Assembly: GCA_004296775.1 (NCBI GenBank) | Contig: RHGE01000036.1 | Span: 1-60,821, forward strand | Direction of reading: 5' to 3' | DNA length: 60,821 nt | Source: Marinilabiliaceae bacterium JC017 | GTDB taxonomy: Bacteria > Bacteroidota > Bacteroidia > Bacteroidales > Marinilabiliaceae | In this document: positions 9,207 to 17,482 of the stretch, piece after piece | How positions within the stretch are numbered: position 1 is the first letter of the stretch | Layout: every line of letters begins with the position of its first letter | Program-made: the position numbers and the translations under genes | Notes under the pieces: model-generated | What the model was told of the DNA's origin: nothing | Databases searched by the model: none | The model's input: only the letters and a program-made list of their open reading frames with translations

Positions 9207-9458
9207 GCAACCTCTCTGCCGCCTTTAGCAACCTCTCTGTCGCCTTTAGCAACCTCTTCGCAGTCTTTAGCTACCTCTTTGTACTCTCTAGCACCCTCTT
9301 TGATCTCGTTAGCGACCTCTCTGATCTCTCTAGCAACCTCTCTGATCTCTCTAGCGACCTCTCTGTTCCCTCTAGCGACCTCTTTGTTCCCTCTAGCGAC
9401 CTCTCTGATCCCTCTAGCAACCTCTCTGATCTCTCTAGCAACCTCTTTGTCACTTATT
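9207..9458. repeat. 21-bp tandem array, 12 copies
   Basis: Twelve units start every 21 bp exactly from 9207 to 9438 with no indels. The unit resembles GCRACCTCTCTGATCTCTCT plus A. The first five units are more diverged and the later seven nearly identical. On the minus strand the array lies in a 98-codon frame (9182-9478, ATG start) that would give twelve heptads of REVARxI type with coiled-coil a/d spacing. On the plus strand it is also open. Coding status is undecided. Confidence 0.85.
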
Positions 9459-9549
9459 TTGGGTTTTTCAAGGAACATTTTAAGACTTCTATGATTTTTT
9501 TCTTTTAAATATCCCTATAACAGCGATCGATTGTTTTTTGTTTTCTGAC

Positions 9550-9664
9550 AACTGTTGACTGATCTCTGCTAACTGTTGACTGATCACTGCTAACTGTTCA
9601 TTGTTCCATGATAACTATTTACTGATCATTGTTATCTGTTCCGTGATCACTGTTAACTGTAGAT
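9550..9664. repeat. ACTGTT/ACTGAT heptamer array, 21-bp register
   Basis: Five 21-bp units (9550, 9571, 9592, 9613, 9634) each split into three heptamers such as AACTGTT, GACTGAT and CACTGCT. The same heptamers recur at 11284-11398 in a 14-bp register. Confidence 0.75.
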
Positions 9665-9691
9665 TTTTTTTCAATTCCCGATTGTCTTTCC

Positions 9692-9803
9692 GGCCAGGGA
9701 TTGTAATGGATACCCCACAGCGCGGGTTGCATCGGCGGGATGGAAAAGCGAGGAGTAGAAATGTAAAGCCCGGCGGCGAGCCTCAGGCGAGGCGGGACGC
9801 CTA
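9692..9803. repeat. GC-rich element with AGGGATTGTAATGGATA core
   Basis: An abrupt GC-rich island in AT-rich DNA. It contains AGGGATTGTAATGGATACC, then GGGATGGAAAAGCG, and a GCCTC-AGGC-GAGGC hairpin. From memory, similar islands recur between genes in Bacteroidota, so I treat it as a dispersed element rather than the 67-codon frame that crosses it. Confidence 0.45.
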
Positions 9804-10045
9804 AAATATAGAGATAATGGGAATACTAGTATTATTTAGGGTGTGGATAAACAGATAGGCGTATGAGTTATGATGATGGCTCTACGGCATAAGGGTTTAT
9901 TTTATTACTTTTGCAACAATTATAATGTATCAAGGGGCCATAAATAGTGGCTGGAGTAAGAAGGCTAAGGTTTTGGATAATGGAATGATTGACACCCAGA
10001 GAAGATGCTGCGACTGATTGCTTGATACGCCTAAATAATAAAAAG

Positions 10046-10783
10046 ATGCAAGGAAAATTATACATGATTCCCAACACGCTTGGTGAAAGTCCTATTGAGT
10101 TTAACCTGCCGGCGGATAATATTGCGCTGATTAAGTCATTGAAATATTTCATTGTTGAGAATGAACGTACGGCCAGACGTTTTCTGAAACGTGTTGATAA
10201 GGATATTGTCATTGATGACCTTACTTTTTTCATTTTGGATAAATATACGCGTCGGGATGACCTGCCCAGATACCTGAATCCCATTAAATTAGGTAATTCT
10301 ATTGGTATTCTTTCAGAGGCTGGTTGTCCGGGGGTGGCTGATCCGGGGGCGGATGTGGTGAGACTGGCCCATGAGAAAGGTATCCGCATTATGCCGTTGA
10401 TAGGCCCCTCTTCTATCCTGCTCTCACTGATGGCATCGGGCATGAACGGCCAGAGCTTTACATTTCACGGCTACCTGCCTCTTAAAAAGGGTGAGACGGC
10501 CAAAACGATTAAGCATGTGGAAGAAATTTCGATCAATAAAAATCAGACACAGATTTTTATTGAAGCTCCGTTTCGTAATGGCCGACTACTGGAAGACCTG
10601 GTTAACAGCTGCAAACCGTCGACTCGTCTTTGTGTTGCTTGTGACATTACGCTTGACACCGAATTTATAAGGACCAAGACCATTGCGCAATGGAAAGGCA
10701 AGCTGCCTAATATCCATAAACGGCCTACTATTTTCCTTTTGCAGGGCGAAGGCGAGAGACAACGGTTTAAAAAGAAAAGATAA
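10046..10783 (+). CDS. RsmI-like SAM-dependent methyltransferase
   Basis: 245 residues from the ATG at 10046; an earlier TTG at 9989 gives an unlikely extension. The protein belongs to the tetrapyrrole methylase (class III) fold that includes RsmI, the 16S rRNA C1402 2'-O-methyltransferase. GILSEAGCPGVADPGADVV (about 94-112) matches the GTPxxxDPG loop, and LIGPSSILLSLMASG follows at about 125. In Bacteroidota this shorter form is a paralogue beside the normal RsmI, so the exact target is uncertain. It is cytosolic and a single gene. AAAAGGT heptamers begin at its stop codon and a strong terminator follows. Confidence 0.85.
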   Translation: MQGKLYMIPNTLGESPIEFNLPADNIALIKSLKYFIVENERTARRFLKRVDKDIVIDDLTFFILDKYTRRDDLPRYLNPIKLGNSIGILSEAGCPGVADPGADVVRLAHEKGIRIMPLIGPSSILLSLMASGMNGQSFTFHGYLPLKKGETAKTIKHVEEISINKNQTQIFIEAPFRNGRLLEDLVNSCKPSTRLCVACDITLDTEFIRTKTIAQWKGKLPNIHKRPTIFLLQGEGERQRFKKKR

Positions 10784-10785
10784 AA

Positions 10786-10857
10786 ATCAAAAGGTGAAAG
10801 GTAAAAGGTCAACGACTTAGGATTTAAGGCAAAAGGTACAAGCGAAAAGAGAAAAAG
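10786..10857 (+). repeat. Degenerate AAAAGGT heptamers
   Basis: Units such as AAAAGGT, GAAAGGT and AAAAGGT, with insertions, begin right after the methyltransferase stop codon. Same type as 7662-7735. Confidence 0.6.
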
Positions 10858-10926
10858 TTATTTGCCTGATGCCACCCGATTATCTGATGAGTTTACCAAT
10901 CATTTTTGTCTTGAGAAGAGATTAAA

Positions 10927-10975
10927 CTAAAAATGCGAATTAAGGATTGCGTTAATCCCTGATTCGCATTTTTAG
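10927..10975. terminator. Bidirectional terminator
   Basis: A perfect 14-bp stem, CTAAAAATGCGAAT with ATTCGCATTTTTAG, plus an inner AGGATT/AATCCCT helix. It lies between the convergent RsmI-like and YwbE genes. Confidence 0.85.
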
Positions 10976-11023
10976 CTTCCACCCCCGGTTAAAGAACTAC
11001 CATGGGATTGTTGCAGCCACTAT

Positions 11024-11218
11024 TTATTCGTGAATTATCTGCACCCGGCCTACCTGGCCATCCTCTAGCCTTACTTTTATCCCATGGGGATGTGTTGGTG
11101 AGTTGGTGAGAATATCTTTAACGACACCTTCGGTTAGTTTGCCCGTGCGCTGATCTTGTTTCAACACGATAGACACTTCTATGCCCGGCTTGATATTACT
11201 TCGCTTCTTTCCGTCCAT
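11024..11218 (-). CDS. ywbE: YwbE family protein
   Basis: A 64-residue protein matching the small YwbE/DUF2196 family along its whole length: NIKPGIEVSIVLKQDQRTGKLTEGVV, then SPTHPHGIKVRL and GQVGRVQ. The KOW-like beta-rich composition (GxEVxIVLKQDQRTGxLTxGxV) suggests a small SH3-like barrel that may bind RNA, but no function is established for the family. It lies just after the Nudix gene on the same strand. About 167 bp of ACTGTT heptamers separate them, so co-transcription is uncertain. The 10927-10975 terminator is at its 3' end. Confidence 0.88.
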   Translation of the reverse strand: MDGKKRSNIKPGIEVSIVLKQDQRTGKLTEGVVKDILTNSPTHPHGIKVRLEDGQVGRVQIIHE

Positions 11219-11283
11219 GATATATTCTGATATTAATTATTTCAACATAAAGATAGAACCTTCTGTTCCTCATCGTATTAATT

Positions 11284-11398
11284 ATCCTCCTCTGTTAACT
11301 GATCATTGTTAATTGCCAACTGTTCATTGATGACTGATCAATGTTAACTGCTCATTGTTTACTGTTCACTGCTAACTGATCTCTGTTAACTGTTCAAT
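11284..11398. repeat. ACTGTT/ACTGAT heptamer array, 14-bp register
   Basis: Units such as AACTGATCATTGTT, AACTGCTCATTGTT and AACTGATCTCTGTT, mostly 14 bp with 7- and 15-bp exceptions. The right end runs into the Nudix gene: its last codons and stop (read on the minus strand) are made of repeat sequence. Confidence 0.75.
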
Positions 11399-12453
11399 GC
11401 TTCTTCCACCCATTCAAACTCATGTTCAAAATTAGGGGTGAATACCTTTTTCCCCAGGTTTGCACGTATCTCTTCCAGAGTCCAGAAACGCCCCTCTTCC
11501 ACTTCTGAAGGGTCAATGGTAAAGGGCCCGGAATAATTGGTGATGAAAGAAAAGACCTGTTCCCTTTCAATGGCACTCTTCCACAGGTATTGTTTGAGCA
11601 AACGCGCCTGGAAACTGTTTAGTCCGATCTCTTCCCGCGCCTCCCGGAGTAATGCCTTCTCGATGGTCTCGCCCGGATCAACATGACCACCCACGGCTGT
11701 GTCCCACTTACCGGGCTGAACCTTTTTAGTCATGGCTCGCTTCTGCAGGTAAATACCTTTTTTATTGATTACATGCAAATGTATCACCGGATGCAACAAC
11801 ATGGATTTACCGTTGTGCACAATGCGACGCGGCGCCTGTCCCAACACATTTCCTTCTTCGTTGATCAGTGGCAACCACTCCTCGTTGGCGAGAGAAGAGG
11901 CTTCTCGCTTCTTCTGCCACCACTCAAAAGCCATAATGATGCCGAATACCACAAATATCCCTGGTCCGTTTAAGAAAGCCCACACGGCTTTATGCGGAAT
12001 AAAGGCTGAAGCCAACGACAACAGGGAGTAGATAAGCATGGTCCAGAAGACGCGTACCATTGTTTGCTGCATCTGATAAACCTGGTAGGGATTAAGGGTG
12101 ATGCCCTTCATGTAACGCTGCGACATTTGCAGCATGAGGTTATGTTTTGAGAAGCAAGAGAAGCCGATGAGCCCGGTCATGAGCAAGGTGATGATGCCCG
12201 GCTTCAATTTGAAGAAGATTTCGTTCTCCAGCAGGATGGATACGCCGCCTAGCCCCAACAAAAGCCCCACATCCAACAGTACGAAACGATCGACCTTCCT
12301 TTCTTTGACAAGTCCCCACCCCAATTCCATCGCACCGATAATCAAGGCGACAATAAGTCCGTAGAGGGTGCCCCACACCTCATCGACAATAATAAAAACC
12401 AGGATTGGTAAAAACCCGGGAAGCAATCGTTTGATCAAATCTTGTTTGTTCAT
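11386..12453 (-). CDS. Membrane-anchored Nudix hydrolase (fusion)
   Basis: 355 residues in two parts. Residues 1-185 hold about five or six hydrophobic segments and resemble the VC0807/IspZ (septation protein A-like) membrane family; that match is tentative. Residues 190-355 are a Nudix domain with the full box GX5EX7REUXEEXGU at 256-278 (GHVDPGETIEKALLREAREEIGL), including the REAREE metal ligands. The QKRAMTKKVQPGKWDTAVGGH segment before it resembles the YfcD/IPP-isomerase-like subgroup. It would hydrolyse a nucleoside-diphosphate-linked substrate at the inner face of the membrane; the substrate is unknown. The C-terminal ALNS and stop codon are written in the ACTGTT heptamer repeat, which suggests repeat growth into the gene end. 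Confidence 0.8.
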   Translation of the reverse strand: MNKQDLIKRLLPGFLPILVFIIVDEVWGTLYGLIVALIIGAMELGWGLVKERKVDRFVLLDVGLLLGLGGVSILLENEIFFKLKPGIITLLMTGLIGFSCFSKHNLMLQMSQRYMKGITLNPYQVYQMQQTMVRVFWTMLIYSLLSLASAFIPHKAVWAFLNGPGIFVVFGIIMAFEWWQKKREASSLANEEWLPLINEEGNVLGQAPRRIVHNGKSMLLHPVIHLHVINKKGIYLQKRAMTKKVQPGKWDTAVGGHVDPGETIEKALLREAREEIGLNSFQARLLKQYLWKSAIEREQVFSFITNYSGPFTIDPSEVEEGRFWTLEEIRANLGKKVFTPNFEHEFEWVEEALNS

Positions 12454-13435
12454 TTCTATTTTATGCTATGAGATTATTCTACTAAGTAAATTTTTTACAA
12501 AGGATCTAATTTTTAAATGGTGGAAGATTATCATCGATAATTCTTATCCATAACTAAGATTTTTAAGTTATCTCCTAAAGAAATTCTCTTTTATAATAAT
12601 TTCATTTCCAATTATATTTAACTACGTGTAAATATACACTCAAGCCGTGGAGGCTCTTACTTTCTCCTACAGTCGAGAAAGTAAGCAAAGAGTCCGCCGA
12701 CTGCAGCACTCGTTCACCCACTACTCCTGAAGTTGATGAGCCAGAAAGAACTCGCTCCGCTCAAACAGCTTTCTGACTTTCCATCAACTTCAGGAAGTGG
12801 GTCCCGAACTACGTTGCTGAGGTCGGTATCAGCACAAAAATGTTATTGTACTGAAAAAAAAGACTACCCTAGTTATTTACCATTCATATTACTCTTTCAT
12901 ACAATGAGTTTTTTCCCGAAGAGAAGGTGGTCACTAAACAAGCCAACAGACCATTTGCCACATCAGCAGACATGAAATTAAATAATTTGCCTGCTATTTA
13001 TAACATCAATCCCCTTCCCGGATACATTTAAACACCGACAATCGGGCGGTCCAATAAAAAACCTAACCAATTTGAGATTGATGATGAGATTTAACAACCG
13101 ACTCATTAAAACCGCTTGCAAAAGTAACCAAAAGGAGATACCTCAAAAACTAAAAAGCACCAATCACTGCTTAATATCACAGTGACTGATGCTATATGTT
13201 ATCTTTCATTACCCATCTCAAAGACAGCTAATGAATATGGATTCAAGGATTAAACACTTATGGGGATTCTTTTTGAAATATTGAATACCACGCCTTTCAT
13301 CGGTGCCTATTCAAATTTAAATTCCCCGGAAAAAGAATAGTTCCGGGAACCAACGACCTTCCCCGTCAAACACTAAAAAAGAGAAGACACCTAAATCATT
13401 TTCAGCGACTCCCCCCATACCGTCTGCTTCACCGG
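12454..13435. repeat. 980-bp gene-free region with long hairpin element
   Basis: No gene was recognised. A dispersed-type element spans about 12650-12805. CTTACTTTCTC (12656-12666) pairs with GAGAAAGTAAG (12675-12685). CCTGAAGTTGATG (12726-12738) pairs with CATCAACTTCAGG (12782-12794). A further inner helix, GCCAGAAAG/CTTTCTGAC, lies inside the second hairpin, with an apical CTCGCTCCGCTCAAAC. A weaker imperfect hairpin lies at 13156-13193. The rest is AT-rich and unremarkable. Confidence 0.6.
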
Positions 13436-14218
13436 TTACTTCTTCTCATACACGAACCAATAAGCAGCACCCACAAACAAGGCACCCCCCACAATGTTAC
13501 CCAAGGTTACCGGCACCAGGTTATCAAGCAGAAACGAGGTCCATGTCACATCGGCGCCATAGAAAATAGCCGTTGGAATAAAGAACATATTGGCTACCGA
13601 GTGCTCAAATCCCATGGCCACAAAGGCCATGATGGGAAACCAGATGGCGATAATCTTTCCGGATATATCTTTGGCGCCATAAGAGAGCCACATGGCCAGG
13701 GCCACCATCCAATTACAGGCAATCCCTTTGATGAAAGCCTTGTAAAAGACGCCGGATGTTTTGTATTTACCAATGCCCACCACACTGCTCAACCAAGGAT
13801 CTTTGGCAAAGAGGTCGGTACAATAGGCAAAAAGGAAAGCCACGATAATGGAACCTACAAAATTACCCAGGTATACCACGCCCCAGTTTTTGGCGATGGT
13901 AGAAACGCGGGTGTTACCCGACAAAAGCCCGGGAATGAAATAGGAAGTGTTACCGGTAAACAGATCAGCGCCGGCTATGGCGCATAAAATAAGTCCCAAA
14001 GGGAAAACCGCACCAAAAAAGAATTTTTGAAGCCCGGGGTTCTCTGCGGCCATGCCGGGCAACCCGCCTCCCACAACCAGGGCCAATAAACCTCCCATGG
14101 CAATGTAACCACCGGCTAACAGGGCTAATACAAACGTTTTGAACGCGGAGGTATTAGCTTTCCCCAAGGCTACTTTATTCACCTGGGCAACAATTTCTTT
14201 TGATGTGTAATAGTTCAT
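13436..14218 (-). CDS. focA: Formate/nitrite transporter, FocA-type
   Basis: 260 residues with six to seven hydrophobic segments of the FNT (formate/nitrite transporter) fold, a pentameric inner-membrane channel. Typical segments are AGADLFTGN (about 83-91), GNFVGS, the central KGIACNWMVALAMW and FEHSVANMFFIP (about 204-215). Placement 16 bp after pflA and behind pflB argues that it moves the formate made by PflB, out of the cell at neutral pH and perhaps back in under acid stress. It is the last gene of the minus-strand pfl unit. Confidence 0.92.
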   Translation of the reverse strand: MNYYTSKEIVAQVNKVALGKANTSAFKTFVLALLAGGYIAMGGLLALVVGGGLPGMAAENPGLQKFFFGAVFPLGLILCAIAGADLFTGNTSYFIPGLLSGNTRVSTIAKNWGVVYLGNFVGSIIVAFLFAYCTDLFAKDPWLSSVVGIGKYKTSGVFYKAFIKGIACNWMVALAMWLSYGAKDISGKIIAIWFPIMAFVAMGFEHSVANMFFIPTAIFYGADVTWTSFLLDNLVPVTLGNIVGGALFVGAAYWFVYEKK

Positions 14219-14234
14219 CTCTATTTATTCATGA

Positions 14235-14960
14235 TTAATTCACGACCACTTCCCTGAAATAGGCAGACAAGAGGTGACGAGCCTGCTCTAACTGTTCAGG
14301 GGTGTTCATAGGCGTCTCTTTTAATTGATAGTTCCAACCCATATATTCGTATTTATGGGCGCCTAATTCGTGATAGGGTTGTATTTCTAACTTTTCTACA
14401 TTTTCATACCCGGCAAAGTGTTTCCCCAGCGCATGCAAGGCCTCGGGTTGATTGGTATAACCCGGCACCAACACATAACGCAACCACACAGGGATATTTT
14501 TCTCCCGCAGGTATGCCGCCAGTTCCAGGGTATGAGTGTTGCCATTACCCGTTATCTTATGATGCCACTGGTCGTCCATGTGTTTGATGTCGAGTAAGAC
14601 AATATCCACATATTCCAACGCTTCCCTGACATCGTCATTAAAAATGCTGCCATTGGTATCAATGCAAATGTGAAAACCATGGGCTTTCAGCGCTTTTAAA
14701 ACAGGCACCAAAGCGCGGGCCTGCACTAAAGGCTCCCCGCCAGAGAACGTAACGCCTCCCTTTTTACCGAAAAAGGGGCGTTGATTTTCTGCCATCTTCA
14801 AGATTTCCTCAACCGAAGTGGCACTACCGCCTTTTAATGCAATGGTATCGGCATTGGCACAGTAAAGGCATTTAAAATTACAGCCTTGTAAGAAATAGAC
14901 CAGGCGAATACCCGGACCATCGTACGTACCTAATGATTCAACAGAATGTACTTTTAACAT
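14235..14960 (-). CDS. pflA: Pyruvate formate-lyase activating enzyme
   Basis: 241 residues, a radical-SAM enzyme that makes the glycyl radical on PflB. The CxxxCxxC cluster motif is at Cys27, Cys31 and Cys34 (GCNFKCLYC), followed by FSGGEPLVQ (about 93-101) and the IDTNGS segment. The starting MLKVHSVESLGTYDGPGIR is typical of PflA and fixes the start. It lies 230 bp downstream of pflB. That gap holds a 58-bp dispersed palindrome (15001-15058) and a small hairpin (15121-15144), which may lower pflA/focA expression relative to pflB or mark a separate promoter. Confidence 0.95.
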   Translation of the reverse strand: MLKVHSVESLGTYDGPGIRLVYFLQGCNFKCLYCANADTIALKGGSATSVEEILKMAENQRPFFGKKGGVTFSGGEPLVQARALVPVLKALKAHGFHICIDTNGSIFNDDVREALEYVDIVLLDIKHMDDQWHHKITGNGNTHTLELAAYLREKNIPVWLRYVLVPGYTNQPEALHALGKHFAGYENVEKLEIQPYHELGAHKYEYMGWNYQLKETPMNTPEQLEQARHLLSAYFREVVVN

Positions 14961-15000
14961 TTTTCCCTCCCTATTATTTGCCGATCGTTCACTGAACTAA

Positions 15001-15058
15001 TACCGATTAGTAATTAAACTGACCGCTTGATGCGCTTCGCTTTTAACGGGCCTTTAAT
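15001..15058. repeat. 58-bp dispersed palindromic element, copy A
   Basis: 50 of 58 positions match 60736-60793 without gaps. ATTAAA (15013-15018) pairs with TTTAAT (15053-15058), and a second helix lies around CCG/CGG. GCGCTTCGC sits in the apex. It lies inside the pflB-pflA gap. Confidence 0.75.
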
Positions 15059-15120
15059 TATCTATCGGCATTATACCAGATCATATGGAAATATTACTGG
15101 TACAATATTATCAATAACAA

Positions 15121-15144
15121 GAGTGCCCTTTGATAAGGACACTC
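15121..15144. terminator. Small hairpin between pflB and pflA
   Basis: GAGTGCCC...GGACACTC forms an imperfect 8-bp stem with a short loop. On the minus strand it follows pflB and could act as a partial terminator or as a 3'-end stabiliser of pflB mRNA. Weak evidence. Confidence 0.4.
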
Positions 15145-15190
15145 CCAAAATTGCGACACCAGGTCATATTTTTATTCATCATTTAATCGC

Positions 15191-17422
15191 TTACATGCGA
15201 TCGAAGAAACTACGTGAAATCACTTCCAGTTGCTGCTCACGTGTCAAACGCACAAAGTTCACCGCATAACCTGACACACGGATGGTCAACTGCGGATATT
15301 CGCCCGGATTCTCCATGGCATCTATCAACAATTCACGATTCAACACATTCACGTTTAAGTGGTGTGCTTCTTTGGAGAAATAACCATCCATCATGGTCAC
15401 CAGGTTCTCCCGGCGTACTTCAGGTGTGGCTCCCAACGACTTTGGTACAATGGAAAAAGTATTGGAGATACCATCCAAAGCATTCTTATAATCCAACTTA
15501 GCTACAGAGTTCAAGGATGCAATAGCACCATTCTTATCTCGTCCGTGCATGGGATTGGCACCCGGTGCAAATGGCACGCCTTGCGCACGTCCGTCAGGTG
15601 TTGAACCAGTCTTCATACCATATACCACGTTTGAGGTAATGGTTAGGATGGACATGGTAGGCTCAGCATTTTTATAAGTACCTAACTTCGACAATTCGTT
15701 GTTGAATAAACGGGAAGCTTCTACCGCTAACGCATCCACACGATCGTCATCATTACCATAACAAGGGAATTCACCATTGATTTTAAAGTCAACACTCAAT
15801 CCTTCTTCGTTACGCACCACTTCCACATTGGCATGCTTGATGGCCGACAAGGAATCCGCCACAATAGATAAACCAGCCACTCCATAAGCCAGATTAATTC
15901 TTGGATTGGTATCCACAAAAGCCATCTGTGCCTTTTCGTAGTAGTATTTATCGTGCATATAATGGATGATGTTCATCGATTCATTGTAGACACGCGCCAC
16001 TTCTTTCATGGCAATCCTGAAGTTGGTCATTACTTCATCAAAATCGAGCTTATCGCTGGATAAAGCAGGAACCCCCTCTATCATTTGCTTACCCGACATC
16101 TCGCAACGTCCGCCGTTAATGGCCAACAGAAGCGTCTTGGCCAGGTTTGCACGCGCACCGAAGAACTGAATGTGTTTTCCAATCTCCTGGAAAGAGACAC
16201 AGCAGGCAATACCATAGTCATCCGACTGACGGGTAGACTGCATCAGGTCATCATTCTCATACTGGATAGAAGAAGTATCAATGGAAACCTGGGCACAGAA
16301 ATTCTTGAACCCTTCAGGTAAAGAATCAGACCACAACACGGTCATATTAGGCTCCGGTGAAGGCCCCAGGTTATAAAGAGTCTGCAAAAAGCGGTACGAT
16401 GTCTTGGTAATCTTATGACGCCCATCCATCAAACGTCCGCCAATGGCCTCGGTTACCCAGGTAGGGTCGCCGGCAAAGATCTCATTGTAGGCATTCATAC
16501 GCAGGTGACGTACCATGCGCAATTTCATCACAAACTGGTCGATAAATTCCTGCGCCAGCTCTTCAGTGATAATGCCATTTTGCAGATCATACTCCATATA
16601 GATATCCAGGAAGGACGAGACGTTACCCAAAGACATGGCAGCGCCATCCTGCTCTTTCACGGCTGACAGATAGGCCATGTAAACCCACTGCACAGCTTCC
16701 TGAGCCGACTCAGCAGGACGTGACAAATCCAATCCGTACTTCTGACCTAGAACTTTGATCTGCTCCAGTGCCTTAATTTGCTCCGCTACCTCTTCCCGTA
16801 AACGAATCTTGTCATCGGTCATGGGGCCGGTCAAGTTGGCTAAATCCTCTTTTTTAGCTACCACCAAACGATCGATACCATACAAGGCCAATCGACGATA
16901 GTCACCAATGATACGTCCACGTGCATAGTTATCAGGTAATCCGGTCAAGAATCCCAGTGAACGGAATTTCCTGATTTCCGAGGTATATACATCAAACACA
17001 CCATCGTTATGTGTTTTAGCATAATTGTGAAAGATATCTTTAACACGGTCTGAAACTTCCAAACCTTGCTCCCGGCAAGCCTTTACCACAACATTAATAC
17101 CACCATAAGGCTTCATGGCCCGTTTGAGAAGCTCATCGGTTTGCAACCCAACGATTAATTCCAGATCCTTGGAGATATAACCGGCCTCATGCGAAGAAAT
17201 AGTCGAAACAATTTCTGTATCAATAGAGCGCACGCCGTTATTCTCTACCTCTTCCTCAATGGCTGCACGACAGATGTCCCAAAGCTGCTGGGTACGCTCT
17301 GTAGGCCCACATAAAAATGAATGGTCCCCATCGTAAGGCGTAATATTAGCCTGAACAAAATCTCTTACATTCACTTGCTCACTCCATTTCCCGGTAACGA
17401 ACATGCTTTTTTCTCTACCCAT
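15191..17422 (-). CDS. pflB: Formate C-acetyltransferase (pyruvate formate-lyase)
   Basis: 743 residues, about the usual length (E. coli PflB 760). It cleaves pyruvate with CoA into acetyl-CoA and formate, the main anaerobic pyruvate step of mixed-acid fermenters. The adjacent catalytic cysteines are Cys407-Cys408 in YGIACCVS, and the glycyl-radical residue is Gly718 in RVSGYAVNF near the C-terminus. The enzyme is oxygen-sensitive once activated by PflA, encoded downstream. A 24-bp perfect dyad (17459-17482), 36 bp before the start codon, is the best candidate for an operator. The first ATG (MGREKSMF) is used; Met7 is an alternative start. Confidence 0.96.
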   Translation of the reverse strand: MGREKSMFVTGKWSEQVNVRDFVQANITPYDGDHSFLCGPTERTQQLWDICRAAIEEEVENNGVRSIDTEIVSTISSHEAGYISKDLELIVGLQTDELLKRAMKPYGGINVVVKACREQGLEVSDRVKDIFHNYAKTHNDGVFDVYTSEIRKFRSLGFLTGLPDNYARGRIIGDYRRLALYGIDRLVVAKKEDLANLTGPMTDDKIRLREEVAEQIKALEQIKVLGQKYGLDLSRPAESAQEAVQWVYMAYLSAVKEQDGAAMSLGNVSSFLDIYMEYDLQNGIITEELAQEFIDQFVMKLRMVRHLRMNAYNEIFAGDPTWVTEAIGGRLMDGRHKITKTSYRFLQTLYNLGPSPEPNMTVLWSDSLPEGFKNFCAQVSIDTSSIQYENDDLMQSTRQSDDYGIACCVSFQEIGKHIQFFGARANLAKTLLLAINGGRCEMSGKQMIEGVPALSSDKLDFDEVMTNFRIAMKEVARVYNESMNIIHYMHDKYYYEKAQMAFVDTNPRINLAYGVAGLSIVADSLSAIKHANVEVVRNEEGLSVDFKINGEFPCYGNDDDRVDALAVEASRLFNNELSKLGTYKNAEPTMSILTITSNVVYGMKTGSTPDGRAQGVPFAPGANPMHGRDKNGAIASLNSVAKLDYKNALDGISNTFSIVPKSLGATPEVRRENLVTMMDGYFSKEAHHLNVNVLNRELLIDAMENPGEYPQLTIRVSGYAVNFVRLTREQQLEVISRSFFDRM

Positions 17423-17458
17423 AAATTATCTTTTAAACTTAAATTGACTAAACCGCAC

Positions 17459-17482
17459 AATTAAGTATGCGATTACTTAATT
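17459..17482. promoter_or_regulatory. Candidate operator upstream of pflB
   Basis: A perfect inverted repeat: AATTAAGTA (17459-17467), TGCGAT spacer, TACTTAATT (17474-17482). It is centred about 48 bp before the pflB ATG. It does not match the FNR/CRP consensus (TTGAT-N4-ATCAA), so the binding protein is unknown. Confidence 0.45.

Larger units (their letters stand above)
8695..10045. repeat. 1.35-kb gene-free region made largely of tandem repeats
   Basis: No confident gene. In order: three 8-bp ACACAGAG-type units at 8745-8768; TATCAAG/ACATGAG heptamers at 8852-8893; a 12 x 21-bp array at 9207-9458; five 21-bp units built from ACTGTT/ACTGAT heptamers at 9550-9654; a GC-rich element at about 9692-9803. 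Open frames across the arrays exist in several frames because the repeat units lack stop codons. Confidence 0.7.

Noticed and set aside
9182-9478. 98-codon minus-strand frame over the 21-bp array as a confident gene
   Set aside because: The repeat unit lacks stops in more than one frame on both strands, so openness is no evidence. Kept only as a possibility in the findings.
9601-9804. 67-codon frame ending in an Arg/Gly-rich tail
   Set aside because: It crosses the heptamer array and the GC-rich island, so it is probably chance.
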